Shown here in pieces: positions 1 to 9,647 of a DNA stretch of 64,000 nucleotides (positions within the stretch are counted from its first letter, which is position 1; each line of letters starts with the position of its first letter). The position numbers were made by a program, and so were the translations under genes. Origin of the DNA: Candidatus Brachybacter algidus (GTDB lineage: Bacteria > Bacteroidota > Bacteroidia > Chitinophagales > Saprospiraceae); NCBI GenBank assembly GCA_016711705.1, contig JADJSK010000001.1:682001-746000 (forward strand), written 5' to 3'. The notes below the pieces were generated by a model that had not been told where the DNA came from, did not search any database, and was given only the letters and a program-made list of their open reading frames with translations.

Positions 1-308
1 TGAGTGAACGTATCAGATTGAATAAATTGGATAGGATTTTGATTACCAGTAGACTTTAATAATTTTATCTCAAAATACTTTTCTAACCACTTATTGAAAT
101 CCAGCATTGGATCTATCTTCGGTGTTTTAGAAAAGGTAAAATTTTGAACAGTCCTAAAATCATAAACTCCTGACCCTGCAGAAATCCTGACTGGCTGTGG
201 TATAATATTAAAATCCTTTATTGCATTTGCCCTCGAATTTGAAACAACGACAAATAAAGCAAAAAGAATAATTGTATATCTGAATTTTAAGCCAACTAAA
301 AACTTCAT
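1..308 (-). CDS. Beta-N-acetylhexosaminidase-like (GH20) N-terminus, partial
   Basis: Reading leftward from an ATG whose first base is at 308, the frame stays open to the window edge, giving about 102 residues. It opens with a hydrophobic signal peptide (residues about 9-24, ending near SRANA) and then shows IIPQPVRIS followed by a GSGVYDF stretch. That wording is characteristic of the N-terminal GH20b domain of Bacteroidota hexosaminidases, which typically begin with NIIPxPxxV and a glycine-rich turn. The catalytic TIM barrel with its Asp-Glu pair would lie outside the window, so the activity (removal of terminal GlcNAc or GalNAc in the periplasm or outside the cell) is inferred from the N-terminus only. 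It is convergent in orientation with nothing and lies downstream of the receptor gene on the same strand. Confidence 0.6.
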   Translation of the reverse strand, partial: MKFLVGLKFRYTIILFALFVVVSNSRANAIKDFNIIPQPVRISAGSGVYDFRTVQNFTFSKTPKIDPMLDFNKWLEKYFEIKLLKSTGNQNPIQFIQSDTFT

Positions 309-437
309 AGAGTCATTTTAAATATGAAATAATGCATCGTAAAGTTATATAATTATACCTGCCTAACCTAAAAAGAAAAACTCCGAATAATTTCGAAGCC
401 TTTCTTATTTTTAGCTCTGAAAGAGCGTTTCCCACAA

Positions 438-461
438 GGGTTGGTTGAAAGGCCAACCCTA
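438..461. terminator. Inverted repeat after the receptor gene
   Basis: An 8-bp perfect inverted repeat (AGGGTTGG / CCAACCCT, 8-nt loop) lies just past the stop codon of the leftward receptor gene. There is no clear T tract on either strand, so it may be only a weak terminator or an RNA 3' end-stabilising hairpin. Confidence 0.35.
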
Positions 462-466
462 TAAAA

Positions 467-2913
467 TTATAGAGTAAATTTTAATCCAACATAAAATCGC
501 CTTCCCGCTTGTGGAAAATATCCAACAGCGCTAAAATAGTCACCACCTTCTTTCTGAACCGTAGGATCCCCTTCGGATGCATCATATCCACCTGCTTTAA
601 ATCTGTAAATCCATCCATTATTGACAAATATTTTATCAAATGCATTATCCAATCGGAAATCAAGAGTTAATCCCGTCTTTTTAAATTTGAAAGGCACTTG
701 AATTGAAAAACCATGCAAGGTATAACCATCCAATTGTGCAAATTCATTAGAAGTGTTGTCTAAATACTGGCTGCTGACATATTTGTAATTATAAGATAAA
801 GCTGCTCTTTTGAATAAATTTTGAGTTGTGGAGAAAGGATTAAAACTAATTTGTCCAAAAAGATAGCCTTCGGACTGAATGAGATATCAGTTGTTCCAAG
901 GGATCTCGCTTCCTGATCAAGATATTCAAATTCACCATCTACAATGGCACTTGCATCGATAAATTCTGTAAAGTCAGGGATCTTGTTTTTACTCAATGCG
1001 AGATTTGAATTCAATGACACCCAATCAGAAATTTTATATTTAAAATCCAACTCAACGCCTATTCGATAGCTTTCGTCCACATTAAACCTTGTATATGCGC
1101 CTACATCATTGATCTTACCGGTAAGCACCAATTGGTCTTTGTACCACATAGTATATTGATTGAACGTAAGTTGGAATTTATTTGCAGTATATCTGTATCC
1201 AATTTCTGAATTGATCAATCTTTCAGGATTTGGCAACTTTCCGGGCGCAGCATCTGTAAAATCATCTCTATTTGGTTCTTTATGTGCAACACCGCCATAT
1301 AAATAAAAGCTACTGATCTCATTCAAGTAATATGATAACCCTAATTTTGGGTTAAAAAAGGTATAGCTTTTACTCAATTGAGTAAGGTCATTGGTAGTAT
1401 TTAAACCTTCGTATTCATATTTAATATTTCGGCCCTGAAAATCTGCTAAAACACTAATATTATTAAATCTCTTTTCCCCTTTTAGGAAGACACTACTCTC
1501 AAATTTATTTGCTTCATTCGAATAGTATTCTCTTGGCTTCCAAACATTTATTTGTTCGATGGTCTTAATTATTCCATAATGTTTTCCGGCATAATTTTGG
1601 GCATTTCCGCCTATTTGTATATTCCATTTATTTGCTTTAAAACCATATAATAAATTGATACCCAATAAATCATTGTCCAACCATCGCTCTCTGACCAGGC
1701 TTACATCCTGAAATTCCACATCCTCAAAATAGTCATTGATGTTTTCTTCCCGATATTGATTGTAGTAGCCTTTACCCAGTGTATTGTAAAAAGTTAATTT
1801 TAAGGAAGATTTTTTAAAATCGTATGTTCCAATGATTCTGCTGTACAATTGGCTATAATTGTCTGTTTCATCATCAAAAAAGGTACCATTACTCTTCAAT
1901 CCTGCTGAGTTGTAAGTTGATTTATTATCTGTGAGATAATATTGTATAGGCATGCCATTCCATGCCTGATAAGTCCGCTCTTTTCCCCAATAAATATTGG
2001 CAGCAAGCGTCAATTTGTCTTTTTTAAACTGGGTTTGAACAGAACCTGCCCATAGATCAGACGTGGCTCTGTCAATATAACCATCGCTGGTGATCCTGCT
2101 TCCTCTTAATTTCATATTGAAATATTTGCCGAATCTGCCGGTACTATAAGCAAGACCATATTTTTGGCTGTTAAAGGAGCCATAACCGGCATTGGCAGAT
2201 ACACCCATGTCATCAGATAGCTTGCCTGTCTGCAGATTAATATTGGCACCAAATGCTCCCGGACCGGAAGTTGACACTCCCACACCGCGTTGTACTTGCA
2301 CCATTTCAACATCTTCAATAAGATCAGGAAGATCCACCCAGAAAACATTTTGAGATTCTGCATCATTCACAGGAACGCCATCGATCATGACATTGATCCT
2401 CGATTGGTCACTTCCTCGGATGCGAATACCGGAATAACCGATGCCATTTCCAGCATCAGATGTAGAAACTGATCCGGGTAAATTCTCAAGTAATGCAGGC
2501 ATGTCACTCGGAGAATTTAAATAGAAATCGGTTTTCTTAATCGTTTTTTGCGTAACGCTTCCATTGTCAGGCGCCCAGGAGGCTATAACCAATGAATTTT
2601 CAAGCATTGTGGAACTTTCCCTTAGTCGAAATCTAACTTCGGAAACTATACCGGATAGCGTGGTATCAATGGATATAAACCCAACATAGGAAACCATAAG
2701 TTTAGCCGGATATTCAACCTTGTTAAAGATAATTTGACCACTTTGATCCGTGATAGCTTTTTTATTGGAAATACTGACTGAAGCAGCCGGCAATGGTTTA
2801 CCTTCAGCATCTCTTACAATCACCTTTAATTCCTGAGCGTAAGATGAATTCCAAAATAAGAAAGTTACCATGAGCAACATTGCTCTGATGTACAAAAATT
2901 TAAAATTTAACAT
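467..2913 (-). CDS. TonB-dependent outer-membrane receptor, probably for thiamin compounds (frameshifted as sequenced)
   Basis: Outer-membrane active-transport channel. The start chosen is the ATG at 2913, which gives a compact signal peptide ending SSYAQ; a GTG at 2967 and an ATG at 2940 are also in frame. After the signal comes a carboxypeptidase-regulatory-like domain (LKVIVRDAEGKPL), then a plug domain with RIRGSDQSRINVMIDGVPV and VQVQRGVGVSTSGPGAFG, then a beta barrel. The first frame runs into a stop at 760, but sequence from about 870 leftward in the next frame (EGYLFGQISFNPF, QYLDNTSNEFAQL, then the last barrel strands ending VGLKFTL) is clearly the missing C-terminus. Restoring one base at the GG at 872-873 joins the two parts as ISFSPEGYLFG. 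A TPP riboswitch lies upstream, so the substrate is inferred to be thiamin or a precursor. Whether the frameshift is real or a sequence error cannot be told here. Confidence 0.85.
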
Positions 2914-2973
2914 TGAAAAATAATTTATGAAAACTGCCATAAGGGGTTCACAGCAGCATCTATTCACAAATTT

Positions 2974-3046
2974 CCATCCCTTCCCGGCATTACCCTGGCA
3001 GGTTCAATGGGTATTATCTCAGCCGACAGAAGGTCAGCACCCCAAT
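2974..3046 (-). promoter_or_regulatory. TPP (thiamin pyrophosphate) riboswitch
   Basis: Read leftward, the segment contains the conserved THI-box elements in order: GGGGTGCTGA, then GGCTGAGATAATACCC, then TTGAACCTG, then a closing strand CCGGGAAGGG. These match the P2/J3-2 pyrimidine-sensor core (CTGAGA) and the pyrophosphate-sensor core of TPP riboswitches. It sits about 60 nt upstream of the receptor start codon, a distance suited to translational or transcriptional control. A TACCTTCG box, close to the Bacteroidota -7 TAnnTTTG element, lies at 3056-3063, so the transcript would begin right at the aptamer. Confidence 0.92.
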
Positions 3047-3063
3047 AAGATGACACGAAGGTA

Positions 3064-3387
3064 GTGGTTAATTGTTAATTGTTAAATATTTTTTTTATCA
3101 GGAGCAAAATTCAAACTGTCTAACTGTAGATTTTGAATAAGAATCATTGAGAAATGAGGAATGGATAATCGGTAATCGGAAATCGGTAATAACCTATGGA
3201 GCGTCATTCTAACTTCTAATTTCTACCTTCTAATTTTTTATCCCATAAATATTAAGTCAGATTATTAAAAAGATCGCTGCAAGTTTAAATTATGCTATTC
3301 CGCCAGCTCTCACTGTTCGCCACTCGCTTCTCCCTGTTCGCTTTGCCTTCCTTCTCACCTTCTCAGTTCTTCACACTCTCACCTTCT
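3064..3387. other. Gap with quasi-periodic low-complexity repeats
   Basis: No gene seen. The gap holds GTTAATTGTTAATTGTTAAAT (as a repeat of GTTAATT) at about 3066-3086, GGTAATCGGAAATCGGTAAT-type units at about 3165-3190, a TTCTAACTTCTAA-type stretch at about 3208-3238, and a CTTCTCACCTTCTC-type stretch at about 3325-3385 that runs right up to the tyrS stop codon. The same unit types recur in other gaps of the window. Confidence 0.7.
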
Positions 3388-4659
3388 TTAAATCAACTCC
3401 ACCAGCACCTTCTGCTTCTTCCCATTTTCCACAAATACATATTTATTTGCAAAGATCTGATCAGATGAAGTTACCGAACTTAGCTCTGAAATTCTAACTC
3501 TATTGATTTGAAGTGCATTGCCCTGTATAGCGCGTTTGGCGTCACCTTTAGAAGCAAATATTTTGGCATCTTCTGTTAGAATGTCAACAATTAAACTACC
3601 TGAATTCCATTTTTCCATCGGTAATTGAACTACTTGTAATTCTCCCTTCAGCAAATTGATGGTTGAAATATCCAGTGACTTAACAGCAGTCTCGTCAAAT
3701 CCTTTTCCAAATAACAAGGAGGAAACCTTTTTTACTGAATCCATATCCTCTGCACTATGCACTCTTGCAGTCAATTCTTCGGCAAGTGTTCTTTTGGCTT
3801 CATTTGGATCTGTCTGCAGCAATTGATCAAGCGCTTCTATTTCCTCTTTTGTTTTATAAGAAAAGTATCTCAGTAACTTAGGAACATCCGCATCATTACT
3901 ATTCAACCAAAACTGATAAAACTGATAAGCGTTGGTCATTTCAGGATCCAACCATATATTTCCAGTTTCAGATTTACCAAATTTCTGTCCATCTGCCTTG
4001 GTAAGCAAAGGTGTGGTGGCAGCATAGGCTTTTCCACCTACATTTCTACGGATAAATTCTGTTCCGGCAGTGATATTGCCCCATTGATCTGATCCACCCA
4101 TCTGTATCTTGCAGCCATATTTATCATATAAGACCTGATAGTCATAACCCTGAAGCAACTGATAGCTGAACTCTGTAAAGCTAATCCCCGTCTCCATGCG
4201 CTTTTTTACAGATTCCTTGCTCGCCATATAATTGACAGTCAGTGTCTTTCCTACATCACGTAAGAAAGTCAACACATTCATTTCTTTATAAAAGTCGTAA
4301 TTGTTGACAAAAACGGCTCCGTTAGGTCCATCAAAATTCAATAACTTCCTAAACTGAAGCATTTGCTTATCAATATTAATTTGCACTTCTTCGGCTGTCT
4401 TGAGCACTCTTTCATTGTCTTTAAAAGAAGGATCCCCGATTAGGCCTGTAGCACCACCCATGAGGACGATTGGCTTGTTGCCGGTCCTTTGAAAAAATGA
4501 TAATAACATCACCTGGACAAAATTGCCAATGGTTAGCGAAGCAGCAGTTGGGTCAAAACCAATATATCCCGTCACCGGGCCTTCCTTAAATAAGTCTTCT
4601 ACACCGGGAGTGCTATCCTGGAGCATACCTCTCCACTTCAGTTCTTCTATAAAATTCAT
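3388..4659 (-). CDS. tyrS: Tyrosyl-tRNA synthetase
   Basis: Charges tRNA-Tyr with tyrosine in the cytoplasm. The 423-residue length is normal for bacterial TyrRS. The N-terminal class I Rossmann domain shows YIGFDPTAASLTIGN at residues 32-46, the TyrRS version of the HIGH region in which the usual second His is replaced, followed by the tyrosine-binding GSDQWGN and the KMSKS-equivalent KFGKS. The last 70 residues form an S4-like RNA-binding domain. It is divergent from the neighbouring permease gene with about 70 bp between start codons, so the two promoters must share that short gap. Its 3' end abuts a low-complexity repeat tract. Confidence 0.97.
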   Translation of the reverse strand: MNFIEELKWRGMLQDSTPGVEDLFKEGPVTGYIGFDPTAASLTIGNFVQVMLLSFFQRTGNKPIVLMGGATGLIGDPSFKDNERVLKTAEEVQINIDKQMLQFRKLLNFDGPNGAVFVNNYDFYKEMNVLTFLRDVGKTLTVNYMASKESVKKRMETGISFTEFSYQLLQGYDYQVLYDKYGCKIQMGGSDQWGNITAGTEFIRRNVGGKAYAATTPLLTKADGQKFGKSETGNIWLDPEMTNAYQFYQFWLNSNDADVPKLLRYFSYKTKEEIEALDQLLQTDPNEAKRTLAEELTARVHSAEDMDSVKKVSSLLFGKGFDETAVKSLDISTINLLKGELQVVQLPMEKWNSGSLIVDILTEDAKIFASKGDAKRAIQGNALQINRVRISELSSVTSSDQIFANKYVFVENGKKQKVLVELI

Positions 4660-4730
4660 GTTTTTTGTATGGCTTTTGTTGTATTCCCTGAATTTATTTT
4701 TACAAAATTCAAAGTATTAATCTTTTGCAA

Positions 4731-6071
4731 ATGTATCAAATTGTAGATTTGCCTGTTAATTATTTAAAAGATTTGAATCTAAGTTACTTTATAGCCTCAA
4801 GGATCAATAAGCATGAAAACAGTGCTTTTGCTTCTTTTATTGTTAAATTGGCCATTGTTTCAGTGGCGCTCAGCCTGTCAGTAATGTTGCTCACTACTTG
4901 CCTGGTTATGGGCTTTAAGAATCAAATTAAATCCAAAGTATTTGATTTCTGGGGTCATATTCATCTCAATGCTCCTGAGTATAATCAAGCACTTGAACCC
5001 AAACCACTAGTCCTTTCACCGGGCCTTATTGATTCTATTTTGCGTATTAAGTCTGTGGCTTATACAGAAGACCGGACTATTTTCGGTGGTCGCGTCTATC
5101 TGGGAAAGTCTGAAAGAACTACAGAAGGTGGAGTTAGTCATTTGCAAGGTTTCGTCCAATTGCCTGGCATTTTATCTGCTCAAGATCAAATTGAAGGACT
5201 AGTGCTCAAAGGTGTAGCTTCAGATTTTGATACTTCTTTTGTCAATAAATACCTAGTATCAGGCACTGGAAAGCTTATAAATGACTCCACAGGACGAACT
5301 ATCATCATTAGTCAAACGACCGCAAGCAGGTTAAAACTAGCAACCGGAAATGAAATAGTTGTATATTTTGTGGTTGGAGGTTCACAAATAGGCAGAAAAT
5401 TTGAAATAGTAGGTGTTTACAAAACAGGTCTTGAAGAATATGACAGAAAGTTTGCCATTTGCGATGCATCTGTCCTCCAGGACTTATTAAATTGGACTCC
5501 TGTTCAGTTTTCCGGGTATGAAATATTTGTACAAAACCTCAACGACCTCGAAATTATTAATGATTATCTGTATAATGAGATGTTACCTGCTGACGTCTTT
5601 AGTACTACTATCAGAAATAAATTTCCAGGCATATTTGAATGGCTCCAACTGCAAGATTACAATGAAGTGGTTATATTAGGTCTGATGATCGCTGTGTGTC
5701 TTATCAATATGGCAACAGTGCTCATTATCTTCATTTTAAACAGGTTGAAGATGATTGGAATTCTAAAGACATTAGGAATGAGAAACGGACCATTAAGGAA
5801 TATATTTTTACTTCAATCAGCCCGCATAATATTTTTTGGTTTATTGTGGGGTAATATTGTCGGATTAGGATTGGCTTGGATTCAATACCATTTTAAAGTT
5901 ATTAAGCTTAATGAGGCAGATTATTATTTATCAATAGCGCCTATAGAATTTTCAATACAAAGTATATTGTTGATTAATATCTGCACCTTACTCATAATCA
6001 TGTTATTCCTGGTTATACCCTCTTCCTTAGTGGCAAGGATTTCTCCTGTCAAATCAATTTCTTACAATTAA
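4731..6071 (+). CDS. FtsX/LolC-like ABC transporter permease
   Basis: Inner-membrane permease of the FtsX/MacB type, about 447 residues. One transmembrane helix near the N-terminus (residues about 35-60) is followed by a large periplasmic domain and three more helices in the C-terminal third (around GLMIAVCLINMATVLIIFI, ARIIFFGLLWG and ILLINICTLLIIMLF), the standard FtsX layout. LNLSYFIASRI near the start resembles the LxxxYFIAxR opening of Bacteroidota LolC/LolE-like proteins, so lipoprotein release or outer-membrane trafficking is likely but not proven. The ATPase partner is not in the window. I take the ATG at 4731; a TTG two codons upstream is also in frame. It ends 5 bp before the next gene, so the two are probably cotranscribed. 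Confidence 0.85.
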   Translation: MYQIVDLPVNYLKDLNLSYFIASRINKHENSAFASFIVKLAIVSVALSLSVMLLTTCLVMGFKNQIKSKVFDFWGHIHLNAPEYNQALEPKPLVLSPGLIDSILRIKSVAYTEDRTIFGGRVYLGKSERTTEGGVSHLQGFVQLPGILSAQDQIEGLVLKGVASDFDTSFVNKYLVSGTGKLINDSTGRTIIISQTTASRLKLATGNEIVVYFVVGGSQIGRKFEIVGVYKTGLEEYDRKFAICDASVLQDLLNWTPVQFSGYEIFVQNLNDLEIINDYLYNEMLPADVFSTTIRNKFPGIFEWLQLQDYNEVVILGLMIAVCLINMATVLIIFILNRLKMIGILKTLGMRNGPLRNIFLLQSARIIFFGLLWGNIVGLGLAWIQYHFKVIKLNEADYYLSIAPIEFSIQSILLINICTLLIIMLFLVIPSSLVARISPVKSISYN

Positions 6072-6076
6072 ATAAA

Positions 6077-6805
6077 TTGAAACAGCTGCTTCAGAAAATA
6101 ATATTGCTCGGGCATCGACTTTTGTATTTGCTAACCTCCTACCCTCTTAGAATTTGGAGGTTTTTTAAACATTTTATAGTCTTATTTCAGCTCTTGTTTA
6201 ATAAGCATGAATTATTAGTTCACTATCGTTATTCAGGTATTGGAGTAATTGTTTGGTCCTATGAATTTGTATTCTACATTCTGGATATACTGGCAATTCC
6301 TGAATTATTTCAAACGATAATTGACTTCATTCATTGGAAAAACAGACCATTAAATCATGAAGAAAAGAATATTATCAAAAGTGTCTTTAATGATTCCATT
6401 AATTTAAATACTATTTCACTTGATCTTTATAAACATTATTTTAGTGATGTTGCAATGGCATTCGTTGGGTTTAATACCATTTTTTTTAATAGAAAAATCA
6501 CTGGAGAACTCTTGATACATGAAGCTTCACATTGTTGGCAATACCAGCGATTTGGTTCAGTTTATATCATAAGGGCACTTCTTGCTCAGAATAGTAATCC
6601 AGGATATAACTATGGCGGAGTCCATTCACTAGAGAACATCGTTATGTCGAGACAAATTAAGAGAATTAACTATGAACAACAGGCTGAAATAATTACCGAT
6701 TATTATTCTTTATCAAATACAAAATTCGCTGATCCCGGAGAAATAAAAATCTATAAAAACTATTTAAATTTATTGAAAATCCCCCAAATAATAATTAATA
6801 AATAA
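6077..6805 (+). CDS. Zincin-like protein with HEASH motif, unknown function
   Basis: A 242-residue protein I do not recognise by name. A hydrophobic N-terminal region (residues about 8-70) is followed by a soluble part. Residues 148-152 read HEASH, a match to HExxH zinc metalloprotease motifs, followed by CWQYQRFG and later YEQQAEIITDYY, where the Glu/Asp could supply the third ligand. The arrangement resembles DUF4157-type HELxHxxQ proteins. The only start available is a TTG 5 bp after the upstream permease stop, which suggests translational coupling. A peptidase or a structural zinc-fold role are both possible. Confidence 0.7.
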   Translation: MKQLLQKIILLGHRLLYLLTSYPLRIWRFFKHFIVLFQLLFNKHELLVHYRYSGIGVIVWSYEFVFYILDILAIPELFQTIIDFIHWKNRPLNHEEKNIIKSVFNDSINLNTISLDLYKHYFSDVAMAFVGFNTIFFNRKITGELLIHEASHCWQYQRFGSVYIIRALLAQNSNPGYNYGGVHSLENIVMSRQIKRINYEQQAEIITDYYSLSNTKFADPGEIKIYKNYLNLLKIPQIIINK

Positions 6806-6815
6806 CAACTAACAA

Positions 6816-7877
6816 TTATTCCTCAATCTTCCTACTCATCAAATACTTTCTCCACTTATCTATCAATTGCTCAAAATCATCTGGAATTGGACATTCAAAA
6901 TTTAATCGTTTTCCGGTAACTGGATGCTCAAAACCCAATGTTCTTGCATGTAATGCTTGTCGTGGGCATATTTTGAAGCAATTATCCACAAACTGCTTGT
7001 ATTTTGTAAAGATTGTTCCTTTTAAAATCTTATCGCCACCATAGCGTGCATCTGAGAACAAAGGATGTCCCAAATATGTCATGTGGGCTCTGATCTGATG
7101 AGTTCTACCTGTTTCAAGAATGCAATTCACAAGACTTGTATAGTAGAATGACTCCATCGTCTTGTAATTTGTCACAGCTTCCTTACCGGTGATACCATCT
7201 TCAAAAACGATCATTTGCATTCTGTTAGAAGGGTTTCGTGCAAGGTTCCCTTCTATTCTTCCTTCGGCTGGTTCTAAATCTCCCCATACTAAAGCAGTAT
7301 ATTCTCTTGTAACAGAATGATCGAAGAATTGCTTAGCCAAATGTGTCATTGCGTATTCATTTTTTGCTATGACTAAAAGGCCTGTTGTGTCTTTGTCTAT
7401 GCGGTGCACAAGTCCAGGTCTGTCATTATTATTCCCTGCTTTGATAGGAAGCACATGTTGAAAATAATGAGCGAGGCCATTTACTAAGGTTCCTGATTTG
7501 TTTCCAAGTCCCGGATGAACCACCAACCCTGCCGGTTTATTTATCACCATTACATCAGCATCTTCGTAGACAATATTAAGATCCATTTCTTCAGGTTCTA
7601 CCCTATAAGCATCTGTTGGGGCTTGTGGAAGAACAATTTCAATGACTTCCAGAGGTCTTACTTTATAATTTGGCTTTATTGTTTTGCCGTCTACTAGCAC
7701 ACTTCCGGCTCTTATTCCGTTCTGAAGTTTGTTCCTGGTGACTTGTTGCATTTTATCCATCAGAAACTTATCTATCCTGATAGGACCTTGCTTTTTGTCA
7801 ACAGTAAATGAATAATGCAGGTATAATTCTTCTCCTTGCTCCGCTTCACTGTCTATATATTCTTGCTCTTCGCTCAT
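6816..7877 (-). CDS. rluD: Ribosomal large-subunit pseudouridine synthase, RluD family
   Basis: Converts uridine to pseudouridine in 23S rRNA. An S4 RNA-binding domain occupies residues about 28-85 (IRIDKFLMDKMQQVTRNKLQ, then VLVDGK), followed by the RluA-family catalytic domain with VNKPAGLVVHPG and HRIDKDTTGLLV, whose Asp is the catalytic residue. ILETGRTHQIRAHM and the downstream GHPLFSDARYGG are also typical. The 353 residues are slightly longer than E. coli RluD because of an acidic N-terminal extension. It is convergent with the zincin-like gene. RluD rather than RluC is inferred from overall similarity, so the exact target uridines are uncertain. Confidence 0.9.
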   Translation of the reverse strand: MSEEQEYIDSEAEQGEELYLHYSFTVDKKQGPIRIDKFLMDKMQQVTRNKLQNGIRAGSVLVDGKTIKPNYKVRPLEVIEIVLPQAPTDAYRVEPEEMDLNIVYEDADVMVINKPAGLVVHPGLGNKSGTLVNGLAHYFQHVLPIKAGNNNDRPGLVHRIDKDTTGLLVIAKNEYAMTHLAKQFFDHSVTREYTALVWGDLEPAEGRIEGNLARNPSNRMQMIVFEDGITGKEAVTNYKTMESFYYTSLVNCILETGRTHQIRAHMTYLGHPLFSDARYGGDKILKGTIFTKYKQFVDNCFKICPRQALHARTLGFEHPVTGKRLNFECPIPDDFEQLIDKWRKYLMSRKIEE

Positions 7878-7945
7878 GTATTTTTGTTTCTCATAGCAGA
7901 TAAATATCTACCTTTAAAAATATTTTAAGTTAAAATAAAGTACAA

Positions 7946-9157
7946 ATGTCATCAAAAAAATCCAAAGTGAAGTTTTCGAATGAATCATATGCTGTAGCAG
8001 AAATGTATAAAGTGCCATCTGATAAGCCTCATACATTGCCAATATATGCTACTTCCTCTTATGAGATGGAGTCATTGGAGCATAGTATAGATATTTTTGA
8101 AGGCAAAAAGGAAGGCTTTGTTTATTCCAGGTATGGCAATCCTACAGTGCAAGCTTTGGAAGAAAAGATAGCATTGTTAGAAAAAGGTTCATTAAAAAAA
8201 GACGTCAAGGCAATTATGACCTCTTCCGGAATGTCTGCGATCTCAACATTGATGATCGAACTATTAAACTCTGGAGATGTTCTTGTGACACCTGATGGGC
8301 TTTATGGTGGCAGTACAGAATTGCTGGTTTCAATCAGCAAAAAGATTGGATTTACGCTGCTTTATGCAGATCTTAATGATACGGATGCACTGAATGAATT
8401 GCAATTGAAAAGTAAAATTACAGCAGTTTATTTTGAAACTCCTGGAAATCCCCTTTTGAATTGTGTTGATATTAAAAAACTTGCAAGTTTTTGTAAAAAA
8501 AATAAGATTATCACAGTGTGCGATAATACGATTAGTACGCCTTATTTGCAACAACCCTTAAGCCTGGGTGTGGATTATGTGATTTATAGTACAACTAAAT
8601 ATCTAGCCGGTCATGGAAATAGCATAGCAGGGTGTATAGTGAGTACACATACTTCAAAGATGAATGGTGACATTTTGAAGAATATGCGCTTACTTGGTAC
8701 GAATTGCTCACCATTCGAAGCATGGCTTACTTATATAGGCTTGAAAACATTGCATTTAAGGATGGAAAGACAATGCAGCAATGCAAATGCTCTGGCAGAA
8801 TTTTTATCGCAACACCCCAAAGTAAAAAGGGTGAATCATACTTCACTCTCAGATCATCCATTTCATAAATTGGCTATTGATCAAATGTCGAACCATGCAC
8901 CATTAATGAGCTTCGAGGTGAAGGGAGGTCTCAAGGGAGCCAAAAAATTTATGAATGCGCTGCAATTAATAACTCACGCTCCTACTTTAGGCGATTTGGA
9001 TACACTAATATTGCATCCTGATTCATCCTCACACAGAAATATTCCAATTCACAAAAGAAAAGAAATAGGAATTACTCCCGGTTTAGTCAGAATGTCTACA
9101 GGCATCGAAAATCTCAACGACTTAAAGGCAGATATACTGCAAGCTTTGGATAAATAG
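7946..9157 (+). CDS. Cys/Met metabolism PLP-dependent enzyme (transsulfuration family)
   Basis: A 403-residue fold-type I PLP enzyme of the cystathionine gamma-synthase / gamma-lyase / methionine gamma-lyase family. The cofactor lysine lies in STTKYLAGHGN, and other family marks are FVYSRYGNPTVQALEEK near residue 60, SSGMSAIS, and the C-terminal RMSTGIEN. Members act on sulfur amino acids or on O-acylhomoserine, and the family cannot be resolved to one reaction from motifs alone. No other methionine genes flank it, so neighbours do not help. The start is the ATG after AAAGTACAA; it is divergent from the pseudouridine synthase gene. Confidence 0.85.
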   Translation: MSSKKSKVKFSNESYAVAEMYKVPSDKPHTLPIYATSSYEMESLEHSIDIFEGKKEGFVYSRYGNPTVQALEEKIALLEKGSLKKDVKAIMTSSGMSAISTLMIELLNSGDVLVTPDGLYGGSTELLVSISKKIGFTLLYADLNDTDALNELQLKSKITAVYFETPGNPLLNCVDIKKLASFCKKNKIITVCDNTISTPYLQQPLSLGVDYVIYSTTKYLAGHGNSIAGCIVSTHTSKMNGDILKNMRLLGTNCSPFEAWLTYIGLKTLHLRMERQCSNANALAEFLSQHPKVKRVNHTSLSDHPFHKLAIDQMSNHAPLMSFEVKGGLKGAKKFMNALQLITHAPTLGDLDTLILHPDSSSHRNIPIHKRKEIGITPGLVRMSTGIENLNDLKADILQALDK

Positions 9158-9438
9158 CCTGGTAATTTATTTATGAAATTTTTAAAGTTTTTCTGCTCCA
9201 TCAGGCTTGTATAAATAGCTCAAATACGCCTAATTATTTCTACTATTTTAGAAATTTATTAATAGTTATTGAACTAATAAATTATTTTATTAGTTTGAAA
9301 TAGTATGCATGCAAATTTTGCATTTTTTAAAAAGTAAGGATCCATTATTTTTTAATTCCCTTTCAAGTTATATTTATATTGATTGAATATTAATTTATTT
9401 AATCCACACTATTAATAACGAATTAAAAATAATTAACG

Positions 9439-9591
9439 ATGAGAAGCATATTATATATCATTGCAGTGATCATGATCATTGGTTGGGCAATTGGATTTAT
9501 TGGATATCAAGCCGGAGCTATTATTCACTTACTTTTAGTGATAGCAGCCATATCCATATTATTGAGTGTGATTAGAGGAAACAAACCTTAA
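9439..9591 (+). CDS. Small lmo0937-like membrane protein
   Basis: A 50-residue protein with two predicted helices (residues about 4-22 and 27-44) that resembles the lmo0937-type small membrane proteins: a hydrophobic start, a GG/AG turn, then IIHLLLVIA and a basic IRG near the end. The function of this family is not known; it is often found next to stress-related genes. The coding frame starts with ATG 7 bp after TTAACG and ends with TAA. It precedes the outer-membrane barrel gene on the same strand. Confidence 0.75.
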   Translation: MRSILYIIAVIMIIGWAIGFIGYQAGAIIHLLLVIAAISILLSVIRGNKP

Positions 9592-9647
9592 ATCATATAT
9601 TTTTAAATGATAATTTATATTTAATTTAAAATTAAACAGAATTGAAA

